Origin: Punica granatum
Taxonomy: Eukaryota; Streptophyta; Magnoliopsida; Myrtales; Lythraceae
Direction of reading: 5' to 3'
Assembly (NCBI RefSeq): GCF_007655135.1
Contig: NC_045127.1
Coordinates: 14,455,001-14,519,000 of the forward strand
Length of the DNA stretch: 64,000 nt
Position numbers and translations under genes: made by a program. Each line of letters opens with the position of its first letter. The stretch's first letter is position 1. The notes under the pieces are model-generated. The model ran no database searches and had not been told where the DNA came from. It saw only the letters and a list, made by a program, of their open reading frames with translations. Positions 1-10,254 of this stretch are shown one piece after another.

Positions 1-2
1 TG

Positions 3-3000
3 ACAGACAGTTTATTTAATGAGGAGACTAGAAGGAAAGGCTCGGAGATTTCCATTCAGTCTGAAGCTTTGGTTACTGAACAACGGGGGAGAAGTCAAAG
101 CAGAAATTTCTCTTCCAAGCATAGTAACTCACGTGGCAAATCGAGGGGTAGATCAAAGTCGAAGACGAGGAAAGTGGTCACTTGCTATCACTGTGGAAAG
201 GAGGGACACTACAAAAGGGAGTGTAGAGCTCTGAAGAAAAATCAGAATGGCAACGGTGAGAGCAAGAAGGAAGAAGGTACTACAGCAGTGGCATCTGATG
301 GAGAGACCTACATCATTTGTGATGAAGCCTATGTGAATTTCACATGTCAGGACTCTACCTGGGTTGCAGATACAGGTGCCTCGTTTCATGTCACTCCTCA
401 TCGGGATTTCTTCTCATCTTACACTACCGGGGACTATGGTTATGTGAGAATGGGAAATGGACAGTCATGCAAGATTGTCGGTACTGGTGATGTCTGTATA
501 GAGACCGAGCTTGGCTGCAAGTTGCTTCTGAAGAAGGTGAGGCATGTTCCAGAAATTCGCCTTAACCTAATCTCGACGGGTCAGCTTGATGATGAAGGCT
601 ACAGTAACGAATTTAGTAATGGGAGATGGAAGCTCTCCAAGGGTTCGTTGATTGTGGCACGGGGTCAGAAGACCGACACTCTCTACAGGCTGCGTGCCAG
701 ACACAATTCCGGTCAAATTAATGTTGCTGAGGATTATCCTATCGAGCTATGGCACAGGAGACTCGGTCATATCAGCGAGAAAGGTATTCAAATTCTTGCT
801 AGAAAGCAGTCTTTGCCCGTTAAAGGTATGCACTTGAGCACTTGTGATCACTGTTTAGCTGGTAAGCAGAGGAGAGTTTCTTTTGTTAGAAGTCGTCCCT
901 CTAGATGCGATAATATACTTGACCTTGTGCATACTGATGTTTGTTTCATGTCGGATAGATCTCTTGGTGGTGCTCTCTATTTTGTGACCTTTATAGATGA
1001 TCACACCAGGAAGGTTTGGGCTTACCCTATGAAAACTAAAGATCAGGTGACTGAGATTTTCAAGAACTTCCATGTAGCAGTGGAAAGAGAAACGGGCATG
1101 AAACTGAAATGTGTCAGAGCTGATAATGGTGGTGAGTATAGGGGTCCTTTCGAGAACTATTGCAGGACTCACGGTATCAAACTTGAGAAGACGGTACCGA
1201 AGATACCACAGCAGAACGGGCTTGCAGAGAGAATGAACCGCACAATTGTTGAGAGAGTTCGTTGTATGCTTTCTCAGGCGAAACTGTCTAAGCCTTTCTG
1301 GGGCGAGGCAATGAGGTCAGCGGTTGATCTTATTAATCTTACACCGTCAGTTGCACTTGATGGAGATGTACCCCAGCAGGTGTGGACCGGCAAGAAAGTA
1401 TCATACAAGCATCTCAGAGTCTTCGGGTGCAGGGCATCTGTTCACATTCCTCGAGATGAAAGATCAAAACTTGATGCCAAGGCAAAACAGTGCATCTTCT
1501 TGGGTTATGCACATGAAGAGTTCGGGTACAGGCTTTGGGACCCTGATAGCAAGAAGATCATCAGGAGCAGGGATGTTGTCTTCTTTAAGGACCAGACAAT
1601 CGAGGATTTGCAAAAGTTAGAGAAGGCCAAAGTAGGCAATCCTCACGAGATCTCTATTCCTGTACCGGTTGATGTAGAGCATCCAGTGGAAGAGGTACCT
1701 GGTGAGTATGAAGAAACCACGACTGGGGGTGAGATTCCTCAGGTAGATGATGATGTGACTACGGATGATACAGGCTCGCGGTTACAGTTAGAGCTTGCAG
1801 ATCTACCTAGACAATCTGATAGAATAAGACGACCATCTACAAGATATCCGCCTCATGAGTATGTGCTACTGACTGACGGGGGAGAACCTGAGTGCTATGA
1901 TGAAGCTGTGGCACATGAGCACAAGGAGCACTGGTTGAAGGCGATGAATGAGGAGATGAACTCCTTGTCTGAAAATCACACGTATGACCTAGTGAAGCTA
2001 CCGCAAGGTAAGAGAGCATTGAAGAACAAATGGGTCTACAGGTTGAAGACAGAGAACTCGCGACCTCGATACAAAGCTCGGCTGGTAGTGAAAGGTTTCA
2101 ACCAGAAGAAAGGAGTTGACTTCGAGGAGATCTTCTCGCCCGTTGTCAAGATGTCATCGATCCGAGTTGTTCTCGCACTGGCAGCTAGTCTGAACTTGGA
2201 GATCGAGCAGCTCGATGTAAAAACAGCTTTCCTGCATGGTGACTTGGAGGAAGAAATATATATGGAGCAGCCTGAAGGATTCCGAGTTAAAGGTAAGGAG
2301 CATTTGGTGTGCAGGCTGAGAAAGAGCTTGTATGGGCTTAAGCAAGCACCTCGGCAGTGGTACAAAAAGTTTGACTCTTTCATGTTGAGCCATGGCTACA
2401 CACGGACAACTTCAGATCATTGTGTGTTCGTGAAACAATTCTCGGATGGTGATTTTATCATTTTACTGTTATATGTGGATGATATGTTGCTTGTCGGTCA
2501 TGATATGAGCAAGATTGCAGAGTTGAAGAAAGAGCTCAGCAAGTCCTTTGCCATGAAGGATTTGGGACCGGCAAAGCAGATCCTTGGGATGCATATTTCT
2601 CGTGACAGATCAAGTGGAAAACTTTGGCTTTCTCAAGAGAAGTACATCGAGAAGATTTTGGATCGGTTCAACATGGGTAATGCTAAACCAGTTTCATCAC
2701 CACTTGCTTCTCATTTCAAACTTAGCTCGAAGCAATGTCCTACAAGTGAGAAGGAGAAAGAAGAGATGAAGAAAGTTCCTTACTCATCAGCTGTAGGAAG
2801 TTTGATGTATGCCATGGTCTGTACAAGACCAGATATCGCTCATTCTGTTGGTGTGGTTAGTCGTTTTCTCTCCAATCCGGGGAAAGAGCATTGGAATGCA
2901 GTTAAGTGGATTCTGAGGTATCTCAGAGGAACATCCAAGGTGTGTTTACACTTTGGCACTGGTAAGCCGGAGTTAGTGGGCTATACGGATGCGGATATGG

Positions 3001-3443
3001 CAGGAGATATTGATTCCTGGAAATCCACTTCGGGATACTTGATGACTTTTGCAGGGGGAGCTATCTCATGGCAGTCAAGGCTTCAAAAGTGCATCGCTTT
3101 GTCTACAACGGAAGCCGAATACATTGCGGTGACCGAAGGTTGCAAGGAGATGTTGTGGTTGCAAAAGTTTTTGCAGGAGTTGAGCTTGAAGCAAGAAAGG
3201 TATGTTCTACACTGTGATAGTCAAAGCGCAATTCATCTTTGCAAGAATCCCACTTTCCATTCGAGGTCGAAGCATATCGATATCAAGTTTCATTGGATTA
3301 GAGATGTGTTGGAGTCCAAGCTGGTGAAGCTAGACAAAGTGCACACCGATGAGAATGGAGCTGATATGATGACAAAACCTCTCGCTAGGGAGAAACTTCA
3401 TGTTTGCCGAAGTATAGCCGGTATGCTTGAAGCCTCCAAATAG
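3..3443 (+). CDS. copia gag-pol polyprotein, 5'-partial, no frame breaks
   Basis: The frame is open from base 3, so the true start lies upstream; the first in-frame ATG-like start is at 69 (residue 1 here). Seen: a CCHC zinc knuckle, residues 39-52 (CYHCGKEGHYKREC), of the gag RNA-binding domain; protease active site DTGAS near residue 101; the GAG-pre-integrase H/C zinc-binding block (HRRLGH, then CDHC); integrase acidic residues in HTDVC, DNGGEY and the PQQNGLAERMNRT block; reverse transcriptase with DVKTAFLHGDL and catalytic YVDD at residues 802-805; RNase H with YTDADMAGD and STTEAEY; stop TAG at 3441. All catalytic motifs are intact over 1,124 residues. In this family the polyprotein is cut by its own protease and acts in cytoplasmic particles to copy RNA into DNA, then inserts it. 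It may still be active or recently so. Confidence 0.93.
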   Translation, partial: TDSLFNEETRRKGSEISIQSEALVTEQRGRSQSRNFSSKHSNSRGKSRGRSKSKTRKVVTCYHCGKEGHYKRECRALKKNQNGNGESKKEEGTTAVASDGETYIICDEAYVNFTCQDSTWVADTGASFHVTPHRDFFSSYTTGDYGYVRMGNGQSCKIVGTGDVCIETELGCKLLLKKVRHVPEIRLNLISTGQLDDEGYSNEFSNGRWKLSKGSLIVARGQKTDTLYRLRARHNSGQINVAEDYPIELWHRRLGHISEKGIQILARKQSLPVKGMHLSTCDHCLAGKQRRVSFVRSRPSRCDNILDLVHTDVCFMSDRSLGGALYFVTFIDDHTRKVWAYPMKTKDQVTEIFKNFHVAVERETGMKLKCVRADNGGEYRGPFENYCRTHGIKLEKTVPKIPQQNGLAERMNRTIVERVRCMLSQAKLSKPFWGEAMRSAVDLINLTPSVALDGDVPQQVWTGKKVSYKHLRVFGCRASVHIPRDERSKLDAKAKQCIFLGYAHEEFGYRLWDPDSKKIIRSRDVVFFKDQTIEDLQKLEKAKVGNPHEISIPVPVDVEHPVEEVPGEYEETTTGGEIPQVDDDVTTDDTGSRLQLELADLPRQSDRIRRPSTRYPPHEYVLLTDGGEPECYDEAVAHEHKEHWLKAMNEEMNSLSENHTYDLVKLPQGKRALKNKWVYRLKTENSRPRYKARLVVKGFNQKKGVDFEEIFSPVVKMSSIRVVLALAASLNLEIEQLDVKTAFLHGDLEEEIYMEQPEGFRVKGKEHLVCRLRKSLYGLKQAPRQWYKKFDSFMLSHGYTRTTSDHCVFVKQFSDGDFIILLLYVDDMLLVGHDMSKIAELKKELSKSFAMKDLGPAKQILGMHISRDRSSGKLWLSQEKYIEKILDRFNMGNAKPVSSPLASHFKLSSKQCPTSEKEKEEMKKVPYSSAVGSLMYAMVCTRPDIAHSVGVVSRFLSNPGKEHWNAVKWILRYLRGTSKVCLHFGTGKPELVGYTDADMAGDIDSWKSTSGYLMTFAGGAISWQSRLQKCIALSTTEAEYIAVTEGCKEMLWLQKFLQELSLKQERYVLHCDSQSAIHLCKNPTFHSRSKHIDIKFHWIRDVLESKLVKLDKVHTDENGADMMTKPLAREKLHVCRSIAGMLEASK

Positions 3444-3458
3444 TCGGGAGGGGGAGTT

Positions 3459-4154
3459 TGTTGGGTATCCCTCCAATTTGGAGGAAGTTTGGCTCAAATT
3501 GTATTGGGCTTTTATCGGGCTTTAATAGGCCCAAGAACCCATTTTTGTTAGGGTTAATATTTCAGCAAACTAGCTGAGGAATAAATAGCAGCAGAACAGC
3601 TGCAGATCAGTGGACGTGCGGCAGCAGCAGACAGAAGCAGCAGATCAGCAGAAGCAGCAACAAAAGAACAGAGCAAAATCGGCTAAACAGGGGCAGCGCG
3701 CAGCTGGAGATCAAACCTCGATCGGGACATCAAACGAACTCCGATTGGGACGAAATTTTGACAGCAGCTTCACAACACGTGGGGCTAACTTCTGAACGGT
3801 CAGAATTTCTATTCGAGCTCTGTAGGTGCTGTTTCAGCTGATTTTGTGAACCACCCGGTGTGGGTGACGAATTTAGTATTTGGGTGATCCAAGAGAGTGT
3901 TTTTCTTGAGTTTGGTGATCCAAGGGTTTACCCTTGATGAAAGACATTGTATAACCTTCATTCATAGTGGATCGTTGATTCGGAGTTGGTCCCGTGGTTT
4001 TTCCCCACATCGGGGTTTTCCACGTAAAATTATTGGTGTTCTTTTACTTTACTGCTTGTTGGTTGATTTGATTAGTTCCTATCTCGATTACACTAGAAGG
4101 GGAGGAAGATTAATCGCTGCGTTATTGTTTGGTTGAGTACATCCCTTCCCAACA
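3459..4154 (+). repeat. 3' LTR of the first copia element
   Basis: The LTR begins TGTTGGGTAT directly after a purine-rich tract and ends TTCCCAACA, giving 696 bp. A TATA-like ataaatag lies at 3581-3588. Downstream is a CAG-rich stretch (about 3590-3680) that makes short glutamine-rich open frames in several registers; I read these as LTR composition, not genes. The left LTR needed to measure age is outside the window. Confidence 0.85.
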
Positions 4155-4300
4155 GTTAATTATATTAGATGTTACAATTTATATATATATATAAATAATC
4201 CAACCATGCCGAATTACATAGATGATTCAATTAAAGTACATGCCGATATCGTTCCCACTACCTATGAAATGTGATTATACCAGCATGATTGTGAAGTCGA

Positions 4301-4331
4301 AGCACGTGCAACGCACGTGCTCTCTCACTAG
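4301..4331 (+). mobile_element. Helitron-like 3' terminus
   Basis: A perfect 9-bp stem (agcacgtgc / gcacgtgct) with a 3-base loop spans 4301-4321. It is followed by six bases, then CTAG (4328-4331) and T. Rolling-circle Helitrons end in a short hairpin a few bases before CTRR and insert between A and T, and this matches. The 5' TC end is not located; it should lie left of, or beyond, the copia insertion. Confidence 0.6.
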
Positions 4332-5371
4332 TCTAAAAAAAAATATAATATGATTTTTTTATAATTTTGGAAAATTATATAACTGAATATAATTCGATCG
4401 TATTACCTTCAATTGGGATTACTATACCAAAAGATTTTTTGGTATGTTTTTTAAATGGATCTTATAACTGAAAATAAATCAAATGATTTTGTTGATAATT
4501 TGTAACCGAAAATAATTTAGAATTTAAAAATAAAAAAATCGATTATAATCGAAAATAATTCGGAAGATTTTGTTGATAATTTATAATCGAAAATAATTTA
4601 AAAATTAAAAATTAAAAAATCGAGAAAATTTCATTAAAAAATCAAGTATTATGAACTCATCTAGGGCTCATCTCGTTCTTGCTTTTATATATATATATAT
4701 AGATTCCCTTTCATTATACATAAAAATTAGAGTAAAATGCAGTTTATCTCCTAACCCTTGGGCCTAGTTGCACATTGCTCCCTAGCCTTTGAAAATTTAT
4801 ATGTTACCCTCTGATCTATTAAAAAATAAGCACTATGCACCCATATCAATTTAATTTCCGGCCACTGTTTTGGTTGAAAAAAATCACAAGCATCTCATAT
4901 GACTTTTTTTAAAGTGCAAAATGGTCCACATATATTTAATTGAATTGAAAATAAAAAGAAAAAGAAAGTTAAAGAAAAAGGACCAGGGCGTAACACCACC
5001 TCCGCTGCCACCGCCTCCTTCATGACTGCCAGTCCACTACCACCCTTTGCTCTCACCCTCGTGAATGATAGTCGAGGTCCAATGGCAGCGACGAGCTATG
5101 CCCCTCCCAAAAGCGGCCGTAGGCAGCTCTACTTCTGGTATTTTTTCCCGAGCCTCTCTTCCTTCCCCGTCGAGTCGCCACCGAAAACCTCAGTGCATGT
5201 CTCGGTAAGTCCCAGTAGCACGATGGCGAGGTTCCATGCATGGCCGCCTCAAAGCCCGTTTCCGTGAAGCGGCTTGTACATCCTCTGAGTAACTTCCCTC
5301 TTGCACTTGACACTTCGGTTTTGCGTAGATCTTTTATTAACTCATCATTTATGTCGCTTAATATTACGGAG
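4332..5371. other. AT-rich intergenic DNA with a dispersed-repeat fragment
   Basis: No gene is supported. From about 4720 the phrasing (a start like gagtaaaatgcagttt, then purine-rich text) resembles the outer arm of the foldback elements elsewhere in the window, but no matching right arm was found. A GC-richer stretch at 5000-5270 has short open frames on both strands with no recognisable domain. Confidence 0.4.
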
Positions 5372-5556
5372 TGTAAATATCTGTTTTACTGCTATGTAAT
5401 ATCTATAGTTAGGCAGTTAGAGATATTCCTTATTTTAGGAGATTTAGTCGACATTTACTGAGGCTTTCTATTTCCATATAATCTGTATATAAGTAACCTT
5501 CAGTGTTATTGACAGATCAAAGCTTTCATGCTCCTATGTTTCTTGATAACTTGACA
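5372..5556 (+). repeat. 5' LTR, second copia element
   Basis: The repeat is 185 bp, starts TGTAAATAT and ends CTTGACA, and is matched along its length by 9930-10113. LTRs this short occur in the RE1-like copia group. Confidence 0.88.
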
Positions 5557-5568
5557 TGGTATTAGAGC
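5557..5568 (+). other. Primer-binding site, second copia element
   Basis: tggtattagagc lies directly after the LTR end ACA. One base differs from the common plant PBS complementary to the 3' end of initiator tRNA-Met. Confidence 0.8.
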
Positions 5569-5637
5569 TCCGATCCAGGAGTATCGTCTCTCTTATTTGA
5601 TTCTTTTTCTTTCGTGGTTTTGCCTTCTTCGTGAGCC

Positions 5638-6480
5638 ATGACGGACAAGGGTAAATTGCCTTCCGCCTATGCCCTGGGTTCATCAAACAACACAGGGAAC
5701 ACTGGGATTACGTCGATTTCTTGCAAGCTCAATGGGACCAATTATCTTACTTGGTCTGGCACCAGGAAGATTGCGCTTCGGGTGAAGAACAAGGTTGGAT
5801 TTATTGGTGGGACCATCAAGCGACCAGGGGAGCACTAGAATGCGCTTGAGCCAAACATTCAAGCAACTGTTGTTTATGCGAAGGATGCGAAGACTGTATG
5901 GAATGATCTCAAGGAGAAATTTTAGGAGAAATTTTCCCAGGCCAATGAGACTCAGATATTTCAACTGAAAGTTCGAGATTTGCCTCCTACGACAGGAGAA
6001 TTCTGCTGTTGTTGACTATTATTCGAAGCTGAAGAGGCTCTATGATGAATCGAGAATTTCCTCGATATTCCTTCCTGCACTTGTGGATCAGCTGCGGCTT
6101 GGACAGCACAAAGAGAAAAGGAGAAGGTGCACCAGTTTCTTCTGGGTCTCAATCCCGAGATATACGGGACAGTGAGGTTATTATCTGTGCAAGGATCCCA
6201 TGCCTACACTGAATCAAGCTTATGCTATGGTTTCTCTTGAAGAGCAGCAACACATTGCTTCTTGTGTTTTTGATACAAAATCTTCGTCTGTACCTGCATT
6301 TTTTGCTCAGGGAACTGGTGGGCAATGTGTCAAACCCGCGGGTTTATGCTATTCGCCAGGAGGCAAACCGACTTGCGATTACTGCAGAAAGGAAGGTCAC
6401 ATTCGACCTAACTGTTACAGGCTGGTGGGATATCCGCCTCATTGGGAGCAAAACCGAGAGCAGCAGAATGGGTAAACGAG
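5638..6480 (+). pseudogene. copia gag remnant
   Basis: ATG at 5638 opens a 66-residue frame with LNGTNYLTWSGTRKIALRVK, typical of the copia-like N-terminal/gag domain, ending at an in-frame TAG (5836-5838). More gag sequence follows in shifted frames. A CCHC knuckle (CDYCRKEGHIRPNC) with the trailing YRLVGYPPHW lies at about 6370-6450. Frameshifts and stops make it non-functional. Confidence 0.82.
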
Positions 6481-6599
6481 CAAAAGGGGGATATTCCTTG
6501 AACTTTACAGGGCAGCCTGCTGGGAAATCTTTTTCAACACCACAGCTGAAGCAAACTGCAGCGATAGCACAGCCTGAACCGGTTGCAAACTCTGCCCAA

Positions 6600-9500
6600 G
6601 CATCAAGCAATATTTCAAGTACCAGCCAGAATCGAGGAACCACTTTAGCTCAGTTGTCGGATGCAGAATTTCAGTGTCTCTTGAGCATTGTTACATGCAC
6701 TGAAGAAGAGTCTGTACCACACTCTGGTAATACTTTCATCACACTGTCTGTTGAATGGGCTATTGATAGTGGCGCTGCTAGGCACATGACAAGCAATCTG
6801 AATTTATTTGCTGAGTGGAGCAATCTTGATAAGCCAATTCCGATACACATACCGAATGGAAGCACTGTCCCAGCCACGAAGACAGGGAGGGTTGATCTCG
6901 GGGTTGATCAGGGAGAGTTTGGTGCCGGACTTTAATTGTGATTTGCTCTCGGTGTGTTGATTTGAATTGTTATGTGACATTTCTCTCGAATTTTTTCCTC
7001 ATACAGGACCGCGCCTCGAGGAGCACCCGTTGCATTGAGTTATTTACAAGAATTCCGCATTGTGTTTAGGAGAGAATGTCAATAAGAGTTGCGATGTTTG
7101 TTTTCGTGCTAAGCAAACACGTGATACATTTCCAATTGTTATGAATAAAGTGGATGGTTTATTTGATCTGGTACATTGTGACATTTGGGGTCCGTATAAA
7201 ATGACTTCTATCTCTGGAGCACACTATTCTTGACATTAGTTGATGACTATAGTTCTGGCGTGTGGCTATCTTTACTCCGTCACAAATCTGATGCTTGACG
7301 ACACATTATTGGGTTTTGCAACCTGGAAAATACTCAATTTGATCGAAAGGTTTGGGTTATTCGAAGTGATAGTGGCGTGAAATTCTTGTCCAAGGATTTG
7401 CAGTATTTCCTTCTTAATCGTGGCATTTTGCACCAAACCTCCTGCGTAGATACACTGCAACAAAATGGTTGGGTGGAGAGGAAGCACCGACACATTCTCA
7501 ATGTTGCTAGAGCATTGCTCTTTCAAGATCCGCTTCCTACAAAATTTTGGGGGGAATTGGTCACTGCCGTTCACTTAATCAACCATAAGCCATCTGCTCT
7601 CTTGTCGGGTAAAACACCTTATGAAATGCTGTTTGGGAAAGCTCCAGATTTTACTCACATTCGCACTTTTGGTTGTCTTTGTTACGCGCACAATCGACCA
7701 CTTAATAAGGATAAGTTTGAAGCTCACTCGCGACGGTGTATTTTTATGGGATATCAATATGGTAAAAGGGGCTGGCGAGTGTATGACTTGAAGATTCAAG
7801 AGATACTAGTCTCTCGTGATGTCAAATTTTGCGAAGATGTTTTTCCTTTTTCCAAGCTTAATGGCAGTGCAGACTTAGCTCATCCATTATTTCTTGATAC
7901 AGGGGACTCAGTACAGCTTCAAGAGGCATCTCCTTCCGACCCTAATCTTCCGGCTCAGCCTCAAGGAGCGTCTCTGCACGGTGTACTGATTCGGGACAGC
8001 TCGTCTCAGTCAGCACCTTCACCAATTTCCACAGAACAGCAGAGTTCAGCCTCCTCTGTTCAGTCTAGCAGTCAGGCGAGCATGGACTTATCTGTACAGC
8101 AGATTGTTTCATCTGTACAGCAGACTGTTTCTTCTCCTGAGCACTCTCAGTCTGATGATACTTTGAGTGATGAAGACCCTTCTGATCCTACCGGACCTTC
8201 TCTACGTCGTTCATCTCGGAATTGCAGAATTCCTGGCCACTTCAAGGATTTTATTGTTCCCACAGTTCACGCAGCCCGCTTAACCCCCCCGTCCTCCAGC
8301 TCACCTCCTTCATCGACTTCCTCAGGTACGTGGCACCCTATCGAGAGATTTGTTGCTTATTCTGGTTTTTCTGATCCACATCTTACGTATCCATCTGCTT
8401 TGGATTCTAATGTCGAGCCCAGGACATATCGTGAAGCTGCCCAGGATCCTTGTTGGCATGTTGCTATGAAGGTGGAGATTCACGCTCTTGAACTCAATGG
8501 CACGTGGACTTTGCAACAACTGCCGCCAGGTAAGCATCCAGTGGGCTGCAAATGGGTGTTTATAATTAAACGTAAAGCTGATGGCAGTGTTGAACGTTAT
8601 AAAGCCCGGTTGGTTCCAAAAGGATTTACTCAGATTGAAGGTCTTGATTTCAACGAGACATTTGCTCTTGTTGCCAAATTAGTTATTGTTCGGTGCCTTT
8701 TGACAGTAGCTGTTGCGAAGAGTTGGGAAATTCATCAAATGGATGTTCATAATGCATTTCTTCATGGTGATTTAGATGAGGAGATTTATATGTAGTTGCC
8801 ACCAGGTTATTCTGCTGCCCCGAGTTTGGTTTGTAGATTACGAAAGTCGCTCTATGGGTTACACTAGGCTTCTTGTAACTGGTATTCGAAGTTTGCTCAA
8901 TCACTTTTAGCTTATGGTTTCTGTCAATCTAGAGCGGATCATCCCTTATTTGTCTTCTCTAGGGGCTCGGTTTTTTTTGGTGTGCTCGTTTATGTTGATG
9001 ATCTCTTGCTGGTCGGGAATGACTCCGTTCATTGCTCCATGTTTAGGCAATATCTCAATACTTGCTTTTGGGTTAAAGACCTCGTTCCTCTGAAATATTT
9101 TCTTGGAATCGAAGTTGCAGAGACTTTACTTCTACAGGTCGTTTCCTTAATCAGTGCAAGTATGTTCTTGACATCCTTGAGGAGTGCGGCATGTTAGGTT
9201 GCAAGCCTGCTTACTTCTTGATTGAGCAACAACACAGGCTTTCTGAAGACTCGAGTTCTTTCTTTTCTGATCCAGTTCCATATCTATTTAACCATAACCA
9301 GGCCTTATTTTGTTATTCTGTGCATATTCTATCTCAATATATGCAAAATCTGAGACAGGCTCATTGGTATGCTGCTCTCCGAGTGTTGTGCTACCTTAAG
9401 CATGCTCCAGGACAAGGGATTCTATTGCAGCCTTCTTCTTTGAATCTAATAGCTTATTGCGATTCCGACTGGGCTACATGTCCTCTCACCCGGGTTCCAT

Positions 9501-9924
9501 TACCGGTTACTTTGTTTTATTAGGAGGAAGTCCAATCTCTTGGAAGACGAAGAAACAAACCAATGTTTCTCTCCCTTCCGCCGAGGCTGAGTATAGGGCT
9601 ATGGCTGCTGCCACTATTGAACTCTTATGGTTATGCAGTTTATTGACTGATTTGGGCGTCCATTTACAACATCCTATGCAGTTCTACTGTGATAATCAAG
9701 CTGCACTTAATATTGCAACTAACACGGTTTTTCATGAGCGGACAAAGCATATTGAAATTGATTGCCACTTCATCCGTCAACACATTCTGTCTCTTGCTAT
9801 CTCTACTTCTCATGTCTCTACACGTCTTCTATTGGCCGATATCTTCACCAAGGCTCTTGGCAAAGATCAGTTTTCATTCTTACTATGCAAGTTGGGCATT
9901 TGTAACCTCCATGCTCCAACTTGA
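6600..9924 (+). pseudogene. copia pol remnant (PR-IN-RT-RH), frames broken
   Basis: Pieces in order: protease AIDSGAARHMTS near 6760; integrase core HCDIWGPYK near 7175 and VDTLQQNGWVERKHRH near 7450; the long frame 7377-8795 covering the integrase C-terminus, a Ser/Gln-rich linker and the start of RT (NAFLHGDLDEEIYM), ending at a TAG (8793-8795); RT YVDDLLLVGND near 8985; RNase H CDSDWATCP near 9465 and LPSAEAEYRAM near 9570, ending at 9924. Stops and frameshifts lie near 8795, 8866, 9190 and 9500 and throughout 6935-7377. It cannot make a working polyprotein. Confidence 0.9.
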
Positions 9925-9929
9925 GGAGT

Positions 9930-10113
9930 TGTAAATATAAGTTTTACTGCTGCATAATATCTATAGTTAGGCAGCCAGAGATATTCCTTATTTTAGGAGA
10001 TTTAGTCGACAGTTACTGAGGCCTTCTGTTTCGATGTAATCTGTATATATGTAACCTTCAGTGTTATTGACAGATCAAGCTTTCATGCTCCATCGTTTCC
10101 TGAGAACTTGACA
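9930..10113 (+). repeat. 3' LTR, second copia element
   Basis: The repeat is 184 bp, TGTAAATAT to CTTGACA, preceded by the purine tract ttgaggag. It pairs with the left LTR at roughly 90% identity by eye. Confidence 0.88.
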
Positions 10114-10254
10114 ATTAAGCTCAAAATCTGTGCATTTGGGTAGCGAAGAATCTTGCTCTTAATTTTATTATGGGTATTGATGTTTGTTGAGTCGGGAGAA
10201 TGAGATCATGGAAGAGGCTAAGGTGGTGATTGTGCTCTTAATGGTTGGGGGCTG

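Larger units (their letters stand above)
1..4154 (+). mobile_element. Ty1/copia LTR retrotransposon, 5' part outside window
   Basis: The element runs off the left edge of the window. Visible are the end of gag, all of pol, a polypurine tract (3446-3456) and the complete 3' LTR (3459-4154). Domain order is protease, integrase, reverse transcriptase, RNase H, which defines Ty1/copia. The protein resembles the tobacco Tnt1-94 type. The LTR ends carry the short inverted repeat TGTTGGG/CCCAACA. The five bases after the LTR (gttaa, 4155-4159) should be the target duplication, but the left copy is outside the window. The uninterrupted frame suggests a recent insertion. It sits just inside a Helitron-like 3' end (4301-4331). 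Confidence 0.93.
5372..10113 (+). mobile_element. Degenerate Ty1/copia element with both LTRs
   Basis: Two LTRs (5372-5556 and 9930-10113) bracket gag and pol remnants in copia order. A primer-binding site (tggtattagagc, 5557-5568; the usual plant form is TGGTATCAGAGC, matching initiator tRNA-Met) follows the left LTR at once. A purine tract (ttgaggag) precedes the right one. By eye the LTRs differ at about 18 of 184 positions, so the insertion is old. No matching 5-bp target duplication is visible (left cggag, right attaa). The coding frame is broken many times. Confidence 0.92.

Noticed and set aside
3610..3795. Glutamine-rich 61-residue frame in the LTR
   Set aside because: CAG-rich LTR composition; no gene expected there.
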